A model generated the notes under the pieces. That model did not search any database. It saw only the letters and a list, made by a program, of their open reading frames with translations, and was not told the origin of the DNA. 64,000 nucleotides of DNA, from assembly GCF_000401215.1 (NCBI RefSeq), contig NZ_ASRV01000150.1:1-64000 (forward strand), read 5' to 3'. This document shows, piece after piece, positions 36,998 to 45,092 of the stretch. A program made the translations under genes and the position numbers. Numbering within the stretch: the first letter of the stretch is position 1; every line of letters begins with the position of its first letter. This stretch comes from Clostridium sartagoforme AAU1 (GTDB lineage Bacteria; Bacillota; Clostridia; Clostridiales; Clostridiaceae).

Positions 36998-37335
36998 AAT
37001 GAAAAAATGAAAGAATGAAGGAATGAAAAAATTATGGTAAAAAATCCTTAGAGGATTTTAAAAAGGATATTTTCATCTACTTCAAGCAAGCTTCAGTAGA
37101 TAGGGCTTCATACTAAGTTCAGTTATCGTTACACTCAACTTCACTAAGTATTCATTCCTACACCAACTAAACTTAAGCTTTACGTAGTAAAACATCCCCA
37201 ACTCTTTCACTTTTTCACTCTTAACTTTTCACCTATAAATTGCTTCACAATTTATATCTAACCTGTTACTTGTTACCTGTTCCAGATTCCCTTATCCCAT
37301 AAACTGTGAACCGTGAATTGTGCACTGTGAACTGA
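36998..37335 (-). repeat. Composite dispersed repeat downstream of the CBS/CNNM gene
   Basis: No gene. From right to left it contains GTGAACTGTG-type modules, TAACAGGTAACAAGTAACAGG, AAATTGTGAAGCAATTT, AAAGTGAAAAAGTGAAAG, GGATGTTTTACTACGTAAAG and CTTCAGTAGATAGGGCTTCA, followed by tandem AATGAAAGAATGAAGG units. Nearly the same series, in the opposite orientation, occupies 63768-64000. The stop codon of the CBS/CNNM gene lies at its edge. Confidence 0.7.
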
Positions 37336-38577
37336 TTAAGTAAATATTCTAACCTTTTTAATTCTATTTTTATCCACTTCTTCAACCACAAATCTAATAT
37401 TATTAAGTTTAACTTCTTCTAATTGTTCAGGAAACCTTCCTAATTCTCCTATTACCAATCCACCTACAGAATCAAACTCTTCAGATTCCATAGCAACACC
37501 TATCAAATCTCCTATATGATCTAGTCTAGCACTTCCATCAACTATATATTCATCTTCCTTAACTACAACTATATCGCTATTTTCGTCATCATATTCATCT
37601 TCGATTTCTCCTACAACTTCTTCAATTAAGTCTTCTATAGTGACTATACCAACATTTCCACCATATTCATCTAGTACAACTGCCATATGATTTCTATTCT
37701 TTTTCATTTCATTAAACAACTCTGTAATTTTTTTGAATTCAAAAGTATAATAAGGTTCTCTCATGTAATCTGAAACCTTAAAATTTTCTTTACTTTGAGC
37801 TGCTATTATTAAATCTTTAACATTTAGTACTCCTATAACATCATCTATATTTTGATTATAAACTGGTATTCTTGAGAATTGCTCAGTTTTAATAACATTT
37901 ATGACTTCATCATAAGTAGAATTAATATCTACTGCTACTACATCAACTCTTTGAACCATAACATCTTTAACTTGAGAATCTGCAAATTCAAAGACATTAA
38001 ATATCATTTCTTTTTCTACATCCTCAAGCACACCTTCCTCTTCACTAACTCCTACCATTGTCTTTAATTCTTCTTCAGTTATAAATGGTTCATTAGCTTT
38101 TGGATCTCCACCTAAGATTTTTATAAATAACCCCGATATAGCTGAAAATACAACTACAAAAGGTCTAAATAATTTCACTATTACATTTATAGGTTTACTT
38201 ACCTTCAACGCTACACTTTCTGAGTTTTGTTTAGCTATAGATTTTGGAGTTATTTCACCAAATATAAGAACTAATATAGTCATTACAATAGTCACAACAC
38301 CAACTGAACCTTCTCCAAAAGCCTTAACAGCAACTGATGTTGCTAATGCAGAGGCACCTATGTTGACTACATTATTTCCTATTAATATTGCTCCTAATAA
38401 CCTACTTGGATCTTCTGCAAGCTTTTCAACTAGCTTTGCTCCTTTAACTCCTTCTTCTACCATATGTCTTATTCTAATTTTACTTAGTGCCATTAAGGCA
38501 GTTTCTGACATAGAGAAAAATCCTGACATCAACAATAATATTACTAATAATACTATCTGCCACGTATAACTCTCCAA
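37336..38577 (-). CDS. CNNM/CBS-domain membrane protein (HlyC/CorC family)
   Basis: Membrane protein of 413 residues often annotated as hemolysin, more probably a Mg2+/Co2+ transport-related protein. It has an N-terminal CNNM domain with three or four transmembrane segments (about 5-150, SGFFSMSETALMALSKIRIRHMVEEG, GEITPKSIAKQ), a CBS pair (about 205-330, with VLDEYGGNVGIVTIEDLIEEVVGEI) and a CorC_HlyC C-terminal domain. The stop codon abuts a dispersed repeat, whose arrival may have replaced the native 3' end. Confidence 0.9.
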   Translation of the reverse strand: MESYTWQIVLLVILLLMSGFFSMSETALMALSKIRIRHMVEEGVKGAKLVEKLAEDPSRLLGAILIGNNVVNIGASALATSVAVKAFGEGSVGVVTIVMTILVLIFGEITPKSIAKQNSESVALKVSKPINVIVKLFRPFVVVFSAISGLFIKILGGDPKANEPFITEEELKTMVGVSEEEGVLEDVEKEMIFNVFEFADSQVKDVMVQRVDVVAVDINSTYDEVINVIKTEQFSRIPVYNQNIDDVIGVLNVKDLIIAAQSKENFKVSDYMREPYYTFEFKKITELFNEMKKNRNHMAVVLDEYGGNVGIVTIEDLIEEVVGEIEDEYDDENSDIVVVKEDEYIVDGSARLDHIGDLIGVAMESEEFDSVGGLVIGELGRFPEQLEEVKLNNIRFVVEEVDKNRIKKVRIFT

Positions 38578-38910
38578 ATTAATTCACACTCCTAAATTAA
38601 ATATTTTTATTTTATTATATCATATATTAAAATCCATAATTTATTTTAATATAACTTCCAATAAATATTCTATACTATATGATATTTGCCATATATAACT
38701 TATATAATTAAAATTTTTTATTTATATAAAAAATCTATCTTTTAATTCACAGCTAATAATATTTTATCCACAACTTAGCTTCATTTTCATGTATATCCTG
38801 TGTATAACCTTGTAAATTATCTACATTACTAAATTTTACTTAAAAAACTAAGCATATACTGAATACTATCATTTTTATTACACAGAATAAAGTGGAAAGG
38901 TGGTGAAAAA
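38578..38910. promoter_or_regulatory. Intergenic region with two inverted DnaA boxes
   Basis: TTATCCACA at 38764-38772 on the plus strand and TTATACACA at 38799-38807 on the minus strand both fit the DnaA-box consensus TTATNCACA exactly, facing each other 26 bp apart. The surroundings are AT-rich. No other perfect box was noticed in the window, so this is a candidate DnaA-binding or regulatory site rather than an origin. Confidence 0.45.
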
Positions 38911-39243
38911 ATGAAAAGATTTCTTTCAGCATTTTTAATATCCTTTTATTTGATTTTTAATACAATTGGGTTAAAGTGCGCTTTTTCTCAGAGTAATATA
39001 TATGCACAAGGTATTTATACTTTATCTGATTTTAATACATCAAAAACTAGTACTTTCACTATTCAAAATGTTTCTAGAACTGAACATATGTATTTATTTG
39101 TTTTTGACGAAAACCTAGGTGTAGTAGAATTATTAAGATTACCACCTAATTCACCGAAAGTTGATACAGTCCCCATCGATCCTGACTATACCATATTACT
39201 AATTGGTAAAGGAGAGCTATATTTAACACCTATTAACGCTTAA
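38911..39243 (+). CDS. Small secreted protein, tandem copy 1
   Basis: Family not recognised. The 110-residue product has a signal peptide (KRFLSAFLISFYLIFNTIGLKCAFS, cleavage near 25) and a compact beta-type domain with GIYTLSDFNTSKTSTFTIQNVSRTEHMYLFVFDENLGV and YTILLIGKGELYLTP. The next gene encodes a paralogue about 45 percent identical by eye. Start follows AAAGGTGG. Probably exported to the surface; function unknown. Confidence 0.75.
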   Translation: MKRFLSAFLISFYLIFNTIGLKCAFSQSNIYAQGIYTLSDFNTSKTSTFTIQNVSRTEHMYLFVFDENLGVVELLRLPPNSPKVDTVPIDPDYTILLIGKGELYLTPINA

Positions 39244-39326
39244 TAGTTATTTTGTTTTAAAAAAACTTAAAAATAAACTTCATAAAGTTTTGTGTCTTAA
39301 GTACAGAGAAAGGATTGATAATCATT

Positions 39327-39662
39327 ATGAAGAAGTCTATTCTTACAATTTTATTCTCTATATATTTATCATTTAATATAATTGGTTTAATACCTGCACT
39401 AACTAATCCTAAAACCTATAAACAGGGCATTTATAGCTTATCCGATTTCAATATCTCGAAAAATAACACTTATTCAATTAGAAATTCTTCAAAAACTAAT
39501 GATATCAGGGTGTTAATTTTTGATGAAAATTATCTTTTACTTCAAAACGTAAGTCTGCCTAAAAACACACTAGATATAGATACCACACTTCCACTAAAAC
39601 CCGAATACTCATTAGTAGTGATTGGAAATGGAGAATTAACTATTACACCTAAACAGTCATGA
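39327..39662 (+). CDS. Small secreted protein, tandem copy 2
   Basis: A 111-residue paralogue of the preceding gene, sharing QGIYxLSDFNxSK, FDEN and VVIGNGELTITP, also with an N-terminal signal peptide (KKSILTILFSIYLSFNIIGLIPAL). ATG 39327 is preceded by AAAGGATTG. The pair arose by tandem duplication with an 83-bp gap. It is the last chromosomal gene before the integrated element. Confidence 0.72.
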   Translation: MKKSILTILFSIYLSFNIIGLIPALTNPKTYKQGIYSLSDFNISKNNTYSIRNSSKTNDIRVLIFDENYLLLQNVSLPKNTLDIDTTLPLKPEYSLVVIGNGELTITPKQS

Positions 39663-39755
39663 ATACTAAAGTTATTATTGGTATCATTGAAAGTTATTTA
39701 ATATAGTATATTTTAATCACTGCTAAATTAATCTTTAAATTTTATATAAAAAACA

Positions 39756-39795
39756 AAAGCATTCAATCCTTTATATTACAAGGATTGAATGCTTT
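39756..39795 (-). terminator. Original tRNA-Arg terminator, now beyond the left attachment site
   Basis: AAAGCATTCAATCCTT and its exact complement form a 16-bp stem followed on the minus strand by TGTTTTTT. It starts 1 bp from the left attachment core. Before integration this hairpin would have lain directly downstream of tRNA-Arg. Confidence 0.75.
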
Positions 39796-39796
39796 G

Positions 39797-39812
39797 TGGT
39801 ATCCCCAACAGG
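39797..39812. repeat. Left attachment site (att core)
   Basis: TGGTATCCCCAACAGG, identical to 49594-49609 within the tRNA-Arg 3' end. The match stops at 39813, so this copy is only a fragment of the tRNA gene. Confidence 0.9.
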
Positions 39813-39942
39813 AATTTTCTTATACATTTTTATATGTTGGTTTATATATATAATATATATGAAACCCTTTGTATTATCTGTGTTTATTATAAATAAACTA
39901 TTTAATTATAACAAGTATTATTTTGATAAATATTGAATAATA

Positions 39943-39960
39943 GTCCCCTTTGTGTCCCTT
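39943..39960. promoter_or_regulatory. Candidate integrase arm-type site, left
   Basis: GTCCCCTTTGTGTCCCTT lies 130 bp inside the left end; 17 of 18 bases match the sequence at 49520-49537 near the right end, in the same orientation. The paired, end-proximal position suggests arm-type integrase binding. Confidence 0.5.
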
Positions 39961-39971
39961 ATATTTTGTAT

Positions 39972-41651
39972 TTAATTAGCTAAATCTTTTGCTGTTAATT
40001 TTTCTACATCATCATATTGATATTCATCTTTATTTTCTACTATTAATTTTAATATTTCTATACATCTAGCATTTGAATCTAAATCTAATGTCTTAAAAAA
40101 TTCATATGCGCACAAAGGCTTTCCTTTGGCTTTATCTAATTTGTATTGAGGATGTGACGTTTCAAAGTTAGTATTGTGAGTATGTCTTGTAGATATTCTA
40201 TAACCAACTGCTGTGTTAGATAATATTACTTGTTCTAATATTTTTTCATTTAAGGTCCATGCAGAATTATGATTCCCATTTGAATTAAATTCCGTATCTA
40301 TATCATGAATAACATGATATTTTATATTAAAATGTGTTAATATCTTCATATAAAATATTAAATTATTTTTTGAACCTGTATTAAGAACATAAAAATCTTT
40401 ATCTGGATAATACTTTTCCAATAATCCTCTAAATACTATTGCCTCAGTATCCCCCTCTACAAGGATAACTTCATCACAATAAAAAGCCTCGCATATATAC
40501 GGATTAAATCTATTTACCATTTGAACAAAATCTTTATTTTCTTCTGACTGAAAAATATTATGTCCTACTTGATATGTAATTATATTCTCATCGACATCTT
40601 TTACTATTCTTACTAAAGAAGAATGTGGTTTAGATATATCAATCATTATTGGTGAATGTGTAGCACATAATATTTGAAATGGACTATTAGTAACTACATC
40701 ATATAACTCTTTCCTTAATGCTCTTGATGCTTTGGGATGCATAAACAATTCTGGCTCTTCAAATAATATTAAAAACTCTTTCCTATTATTATTTGAATCA
40801 TTCTTTAAAAAAGTAATAAAATTAAATAACGCTTGCCTTATTATTCCATGTCCATGCTGATTAATATTTTCTTTTCTATCTGTACCATCTCTTATAACAT
40901 CAACTGAATGATTTGTTTTAAAAGCTTTTATTAATTCTATCCCGTCCTCATTCTTTTGTGATATCTTTAAATTTAAATTTGGAAATACATTATTAAATCT
41001 TTTGCTAATTCTTTCATTATACTTTAATATATCTTCTGCATTAGTAATCTTTTGCTGTAATTCGCTTATTTTAGTAACAGCCTCTTTATATTCTACACCA
41101 AAATTAGTTTCAATTTTCTTTAAATATTCCTTATCTATAATTTCATTGACTTTTTTTTCAAAGGATTCTGTTGTTTCTAGTGCATTTATAAAAATAGGTG
41201 TTGGTGCATACTTTGTAAATAGAGTATCTATACCTCCAAATCCATTTAGGACATAATCATTTATTTCCCCACTTGGGTTAAAAGTATACTTCTTAAATGT
41301 TTTGTCAACTTCATTCCAGATTTTCTTAATTTTTATTCTATTTTCTTTATCTACCCATTTATCAATCCAATCTGGCTCATTTTTAGAAAAATCTTTATTA
41401 TCATTATCACTTTCTTCTTTTTCAAACTCCCCAATTATTTCAATAGGTGTTGAACTATCATAATTATAGAAATCTGACTTAGCAGCCTGTTGCTTTGAAT
41501 TTACAAAAAATTCATATGCCCTTAAAAAAGTCGATTTTCCTACATCATTTTGACCTATCAAAAAAATTATATCTGAATCATCAAAATTAATAATATTTTT
41601 ATCACCTTTTAATCCCCTAAAGTTTTTTACAGTTAGTTTTAATAGCTTCAC
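39972..41651 (-). CDS. OLD-family ATPase/TOPRIM nuclease
   Basis: Probable anti-phage or DNA-processing nuclease of 559 residues. N-terminal ABC-type ATPase with Walker A GQNDVGKST (33-41), Walker B ILFEEPELFMHP and CATHSP downstream; C-terminal TOPRIM with VILVEGDTEAIVF near 400 and the acidic VIHDIDTEFN. This is the layout of OLD and GajA proteins. No UvrD-like GajB gene lies beside it, so it is not a complete Gabija system. It is the last gene of the restriction-modification operon, 34 bp from the restriction-type gene. Confidence 0.85.
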   Translation of the reverse strand: MKLLKLTVKNFRGLKGDKNIINFDDSDIIFLIGQNDVGKSTFLRAYEFFVNSKQQAAKSDFYNYDSSTPIEIIGEFEKEESDNDNKDFSKNEPDWIDKWVDKENRIKIKKIWNEVDKTFKKYTFNPSGEINDYVLNGFGGIDTLFTKYAPTPIFINALETTESFEKKVNEIIDKEYLKKIETNFGVEYKEAVTKISELQQKITNAEDILKYNERISKRFNNVFPNLNLKISQKNEDGIELIKAFKTNHSVDVIRDGTDRKENINQHGHGIIRQALFNFITFLKNDSNNNRKEFLILFEEPELFMHPKASRALRKELYDVVTNSPFQILCATHSPIMIDISKPHSSLVRIVKDVDENIITYQVGHNIFQSEENKDFVQMVNRFNPYICEAFYCDEVILVEGDTEAIVFRGLLEKYYPDKDFYVLNTGSKNNLIFYMKILTHFNIKYHVIHDIDTEFNSNGNHNSAWTLNEKILEQVILSNTAVGYRISTRHTHNTNFETSHPQYKLDKAKGKPLCAYEFFKTLDLDSNARCIEILKLIVENKDEYQYDDVEKLTAKDLAN

Positions 41652-41685
41652 TACGTTCTCCCCCTCATAAATCCTTTTGATTCCT

Positions 41686-42456
41686 TTAATTTTTTTTCTT
41701 AATCCCCCTTATTTTTTTCTCTAAATCCTTATCAACTATTTCAGAAGATGAATATTTAACTATATTTCTCCAATCTATACTACCATCATCCTCTCCAAAA
41801 ACTTCAATAAACTTTCTAAATTGCCTATTTATACACTTATCCCATTCACTTTTAAACTCTAACTTATGCTGTTCAGCAGCTTGTCCTATCAATTCTATTA
41901 ACTCCATATAGAAGTCTTTATTTCCACTTAAATTAGTCCAGAACACTTGTCCAGCTTCTTCGCTAAAATTATCCTTATTACTATCACTAGTTTTTTTTCT
42001 ACCATAGCTATATCCAACTATAGGTGTTACGGCTATTCCTTTTAATCTTCTTTGTGCCTCTGTAAATGCTTGTCTTTGGCGTTCTCTACTTTGGGCATTA
42101 AATACCTTAGTTCCAGATTTTACTGCATATAATTTTACCTGTCTATCATCTTCTGACCATAATTCTAAGTCTATGCTATCTGCTGATGATTTTCTTGCAA
42201 TATTATTTTCTTTTGCAACCCCAATTGCTACCTCTTCAAAAAAATCACCAAAAATAGTTTCATCAGATGATGTTTGACAATCTAATAATATGTTTTCTAC
42301 AAAATCATGTGCATCATTAGTTCCAAATGCTCTATATAAGTATGGATTTTTATGCTTTATTGTTTTAAATATATCTACTCTAGATACAATATCTATTCTC
42401 CTTTTATAAAAATCACTTAATGCACTATTTACAATGCTAAAATACTTATTCTCCAT
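41686..42456 (-). CDS. Probable type II restriction endonuclease (PmeII-like)
   Basis: 256 residues, encoded directly after an m5C methyltransferase. The stretch TIFGDFFEEVAIGVA, SIDLELWSEDDRQVKLYAVKSGTKVFNAQSRERQ gives an E...D-x-E-L...VKSGTK pattern consistent with a PD-(D/E)xK nuclease core, and resembles the PmeII family. The C-terminus is charged. Assignment rests on the motif and position; recognition sequence unknown. 42 bp separates it from the methyltransferase. Confidence 0.65.
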   Translation of the reverse strand: MENKYFSIVNSALSDFYKRRIDIVSRVDIFKTIKHKNPYLYRAFGTNDAHDFVENILLDCQTSSDETIFGDFFEEVAIGVAKENNIARKSSADSIDLELWSEDDRQVKLYAVKSGTKVFNAQSRERQRQAFTEAQRRLKGIAVTPIVGYSYGRKKTSDSNKDNFSEEAGQVFWTNLSGNKDFYMELIELIGQAAEQHKLEFKSEWDKCINRQFRKFIEVFGEDDGSIDWRNIVKYSSSEIVDKDLEKKIRGIKKKN

Positions 42457-42497
42457 GTTTTTACCTCACTTTTTTCTATTCTCCATCCTAATGTTAA

Positions 42498-43601
42498 TTA
42501 GTTATTAATATCATTTACAATACTTATACCTATATTATATGCCAATCCTACTGGGACTGCATTTCCTATTTGTCTATATTGATCTGTTAATGTCCCTTCT
42601 ATTATCCATTCATTTGGAAACTGTTGTATTGCCTTATATTCTTCTACAGATAGTGGTCTATCTTCTAATGGATGCCCAATATTTGTAGACTTATGAATAG
42701 GACTAGTTAATAATGTCGGAGCTGGTTTATTTAGTGCTATTCTTCTATAAAATCCAACCTTCCCTCCACCTGATTCAAAAGCATTTCCCATAGCCTCCCT
42801 AACAATTTCTTCTGGTAGGTCTCTCCAGTTCCCTCCTCCTCTTGGTATTAATTCCATATAATTTAATCTTTCCTCACTATACGGCTTAAAATTACACTGT
42901 GTACCAACCATTTCATCTATAACATCAGAAAAAGTTTTCCATCTTAACTTTCCATCAACTCCATCTTTAGAATGTGTTGCTACTGGTAATTGAATTGTTC
43001 TTCCATTCCTACTTCCAATAAATATTACTCTTTCTCTAGTCTGTGGAACTCCATAATCAGCAGAATTTAATAATTTATAATTTACCGTATATCCTGTACT
43101 ATTTAGTCTTTCTAATATATATCTTAATACGCTCCCCTTCTCCTCTTCCTCTGATAATGGGGGAAAGCCTTTTCCTCTTTCTGTCAATGGTCTATTCTTT
43201 ATTGGTGCATTTAAAATTCCTTTTACATTTTCCAAGATAAAATATTCTGGTTGAATTTCCTCAACTAATTCTATAAACTTTAACAATAATTTACCTCTAT
43301 CATCCTCTAATGCTCTTCTCTTTCCTGCAGTACTAAAACTTTGGCAAGGACTTCCACCTGCTAATAATGTAACTTCGCCTCTCTCTAAATTTGCTGTATT
43401 TAAAATTTCTTCATAACTATAGTTATTTATATCTCCTTCTATTACTGGTAAATTAGGTTTATTTCTTCTTATAGTTCTACAAGCTACCTTATCTATCTCA
43501 ATTGCTACCCTAGTATTAAATCCTGCTCTTTCTAATCCTATATCAAGTCCCATCGCACCAGAAAATACAGAAATTAATGTTAATTCATTTGGCTGTTTCA
43601 T
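42498..43601 (-). CDS. DNA cytosine-5 methyltransferase
   Basis: Modification enzyme of 367 residues. Motif I SVFSGAMGLDIGLERAG, motif IV with catalytic C86 in GGSPCQSFS, motif VI ENVKG, motif VIII QTRERV and motif X QIGNAVP are all intact. The variable region between VIII and IX (about 215-300) would set the target sequence. It overlaps the upstream regulator gene by 17 bp and is followed by the nuclease, so this is a complete type II restriction-modification unit. Confidence 0.93.
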   Translation of the reverse strand: MKQPNELTLISVFSGAMGLDIGLERAGFNTRVAIEIDKVACRTIRRNKPNLPVIEGDINNYSYEEILNTANLERGEVTLLAGGSPCQSFSTAGKRRALEDDRGKLLLKFIELVEEIQPEYFILENVKGILNAPIKNRPLTERGKGFPPLSEEEEKGSVLRYILERLNSTGYTVNYKLLNSADYGVPQTRERVIFIGSRNGRTIQLPVATHSKDGVDGKLRWKTFSDVIDEMVGTQCNFKPYSEERLNYMELIPRGGGNWRDLPEEIVREAMGNAFESGGGKVGFYRRIALNKPAPTLLTSPIHKSTNIGHPLEDRPLSVEEYKAIQQFPNEWIIEGTLTDQYRQIGNAVPVGLAYNIGISIVNDINN

Positions 43602-43800
43602 CTATTGTTCCTCCTAAATTGTACTTACTTTGTTTTTCTTTAATAACTTCATCAATTTGATTAATATTATCTTCTTTCCATATTCGCCAACCTCTCCAAT
43701 CTCTTTCTGGCTCATCGATAATCCCTTGTCTTATCCAAGAATTTATAGTTGGCTTACTAATTTTAAAATTATCAATTATATATTTAGTATTATATTTCAT
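43585..43800 (-). CDS. MerR-like small DNA-binding protein, probable restriction-modification controller
   Basis: 71-residue protein with a single helix-turn-helix: YIIDNFKISKPTINSWIRQGIIDEPERDWRGWRIWKEDNI, the MerR-type reading-head with wing. I chose ATG 43800 after GGAGTGGGG; the frame extends 28 Lys-rich codons further but without a site. It overlaps the methyltransferase start, so it is likely a controller that delays nuclease expression, as C-proteins do; this role is inference. Confidence 0.7.
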   Translation of the reverse strand: MKYNTKYIIDNFKISKPTINSWIRQGIIDEPERDWRGWRIWKEDNINQIDEVIKEKQSKYNLGGTIDETAK

Positions 43801-43972
43801 TATCCCCACTCCAAACTTAACCATTTTACATATAACCAATTCTATCTTTTCTCTATTTTTCCTCTTTTTTCTGTTTTTATTCATCTTATTATTTTTTTAT
43901 TTATATCAATTTATTTATTTTTACTACTTTTACTATTTTATATATTCTACTAATATATAGCAAGTTAAAATA

Positions 43973-44013
43973 AAAAGGTGATTACGAATGTATCCCCATC
44001 CTAATCACCTTTC
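43973..44013 (-). terminator. Terminator upstream of the defence operon
   Basis: AAAGGTGATTA and its complement enclose an 17-nt loop, with TTTTTATTTTA next on the minus strand. It ends the transcript of the small gene at 44063-44318. Confidence 0.75.
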
Positions 44014-44062
44014 TAAATATTAATTTTTATCTATCAAAACTATAAAACTCCTCCCAACTAAA

Positions 44063-44318
44063 TTAAGCTTTATTTTCACAAATAATAATCAAATCTTCAT
44101 TAAATTGTTCAATTATAATATTACTATCAGTAGTATCAACATAAAATTCTATAGCGTTTTCTAATTCCACGCATTGTTGCCTCTACTAAAACACTAGTTA
44201 TATTATCCTTAGTTTTTACTTTAAGTATCTTCCTATTTTTTAATACCATGCTATCATCATCAGCTATTAACTCATAATCTATAACTTCATCATTTTCATC
44301 TATGGTTACTTCCTTCAT
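44063..44318 (-). pseudogene. Frameshifted small gene of the element
   Basis: The first 60 codons from ATG 44318 (good AAAAGGAG site) run MKEVTIDENDEVIDYEL... and end at 44136. A second frame, entering near GTGGAATTAGAAAACGC around 44160, continues ELENAIEFYVDTTDSNIII to a stop at 44063 with coding-like composition. The simplest reading is one gene of about 85-95 codons with a single frameshift near 44165. No family recognised. Confidence 0.5.
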
Positions 44319-44374
44319 AGAATTACTCCTTTTAAATTATCATTTTTAATTTTAGTTCCCTGGGAACATCCATA

Positions 44375-44701
44375 TCATATTTTAATTTGTTTTATAAAAC
44401 TAATAAGCACTTTCCATATTTCATCCATTAACATTTTAAGCTTATCAGTATCCTCTTTATGCAAATAATTTTCTTGGTTAGATAAATGAACTACTTGATT
44501 TATATTTACACCAATTTTTCTAATTTGCATCGCTAACTCTTGTATCCCATCTATTACATATATATCTTTATTTAGCATACACCTCAAATTATAATTCTGT
44601 TGATTTAACTTACTTTTCTTAACTAACTTTATATATTTCTCATATTCTCTTTCATCCATTCTAACTAAAACACTCTTATTTCTTTTTCTTTCTACTTCCA
44701 T
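44375..44701 (-). CDS. mobC: MobC-like mobilisation protein
   Basis: 108-residue protein with a ribbon-helix-helix-like start (KRNKSVLVRMDEREYEKYIKLVKKSKLNQQNYNLRCML) and the MobC block IQELAMQIRKIGVNINQVVHLSN. MobC proteins help the relaxase open oriT. The neighbouring relaxase gene expected downstream is absent, so the element would need one in trans. An oriT-like inverted-repeat region lies directly upstream. Confidence 0.8.
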   Translation of the reverse strand: MEVERKRNKSVLVRMDEREYEKYIKLVKKSKLNQQNYNLRCMLNKDIYVIDGIQELAMQIRKIGVNINQVVHLSNQENYLHKEDTDKLKMLMDEIWKVLISFIKQIKI

Positions 44702-45092
44702 AAATTCTTCCTTCCTAAAATCAATTATTGAACATAGTGATTATTAAAATTAATAAAATAGGGTTTAAGGGATACTCCCTTACAACACGACTTTGGATAT
44801 CCACGGATATCCAGAGTCAATGCTTGCATATTACTAATTTATTTAAAATTATCCTATTCTACACTTATGCATAATTGACATTTTAAACAAAATAAATTAT
44901 AAACTTGTTTTGCTATCCTAATTACTTAAATCTTTTAATATTTCACCATATTATAAAATTATCTATTATAAAAATGTTATAATCTCTAAATTATTTACTA
45001 TTATACTTTGGAAATAGTATCCTTAAATTAAAATAGCATAACTTAATTCTATATTTTTTCTAAATTTAAAACCTGTACCTTTAATATATTCA
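44702..45092. other. Gene-free region with oriT-like inverted repeats
   Basis: TAAGGG/CCCTTA at 44766-44782 and CTTTGGATATCC/GGATATCCAGAG at 44791-44816 (11 of 12 pairs, 2-nt spacer) lie 65-115 bp upstream of mobC, the usual place for oriT. The rest is AT-rich without a gene. Identification as oriT is inference. Confidence 0.45.

Noticed and set aside
38578-38910. Chromosomal origin oriC
   Set aside because: Only two DnaA boxes and no dnaA or dnaN gene adjacent.
39972-41651. Complete Gabija system
   Set aside because: The OLD-type protein resembles GajA, but no UvrD-like helicase GajB is encoded in the element.
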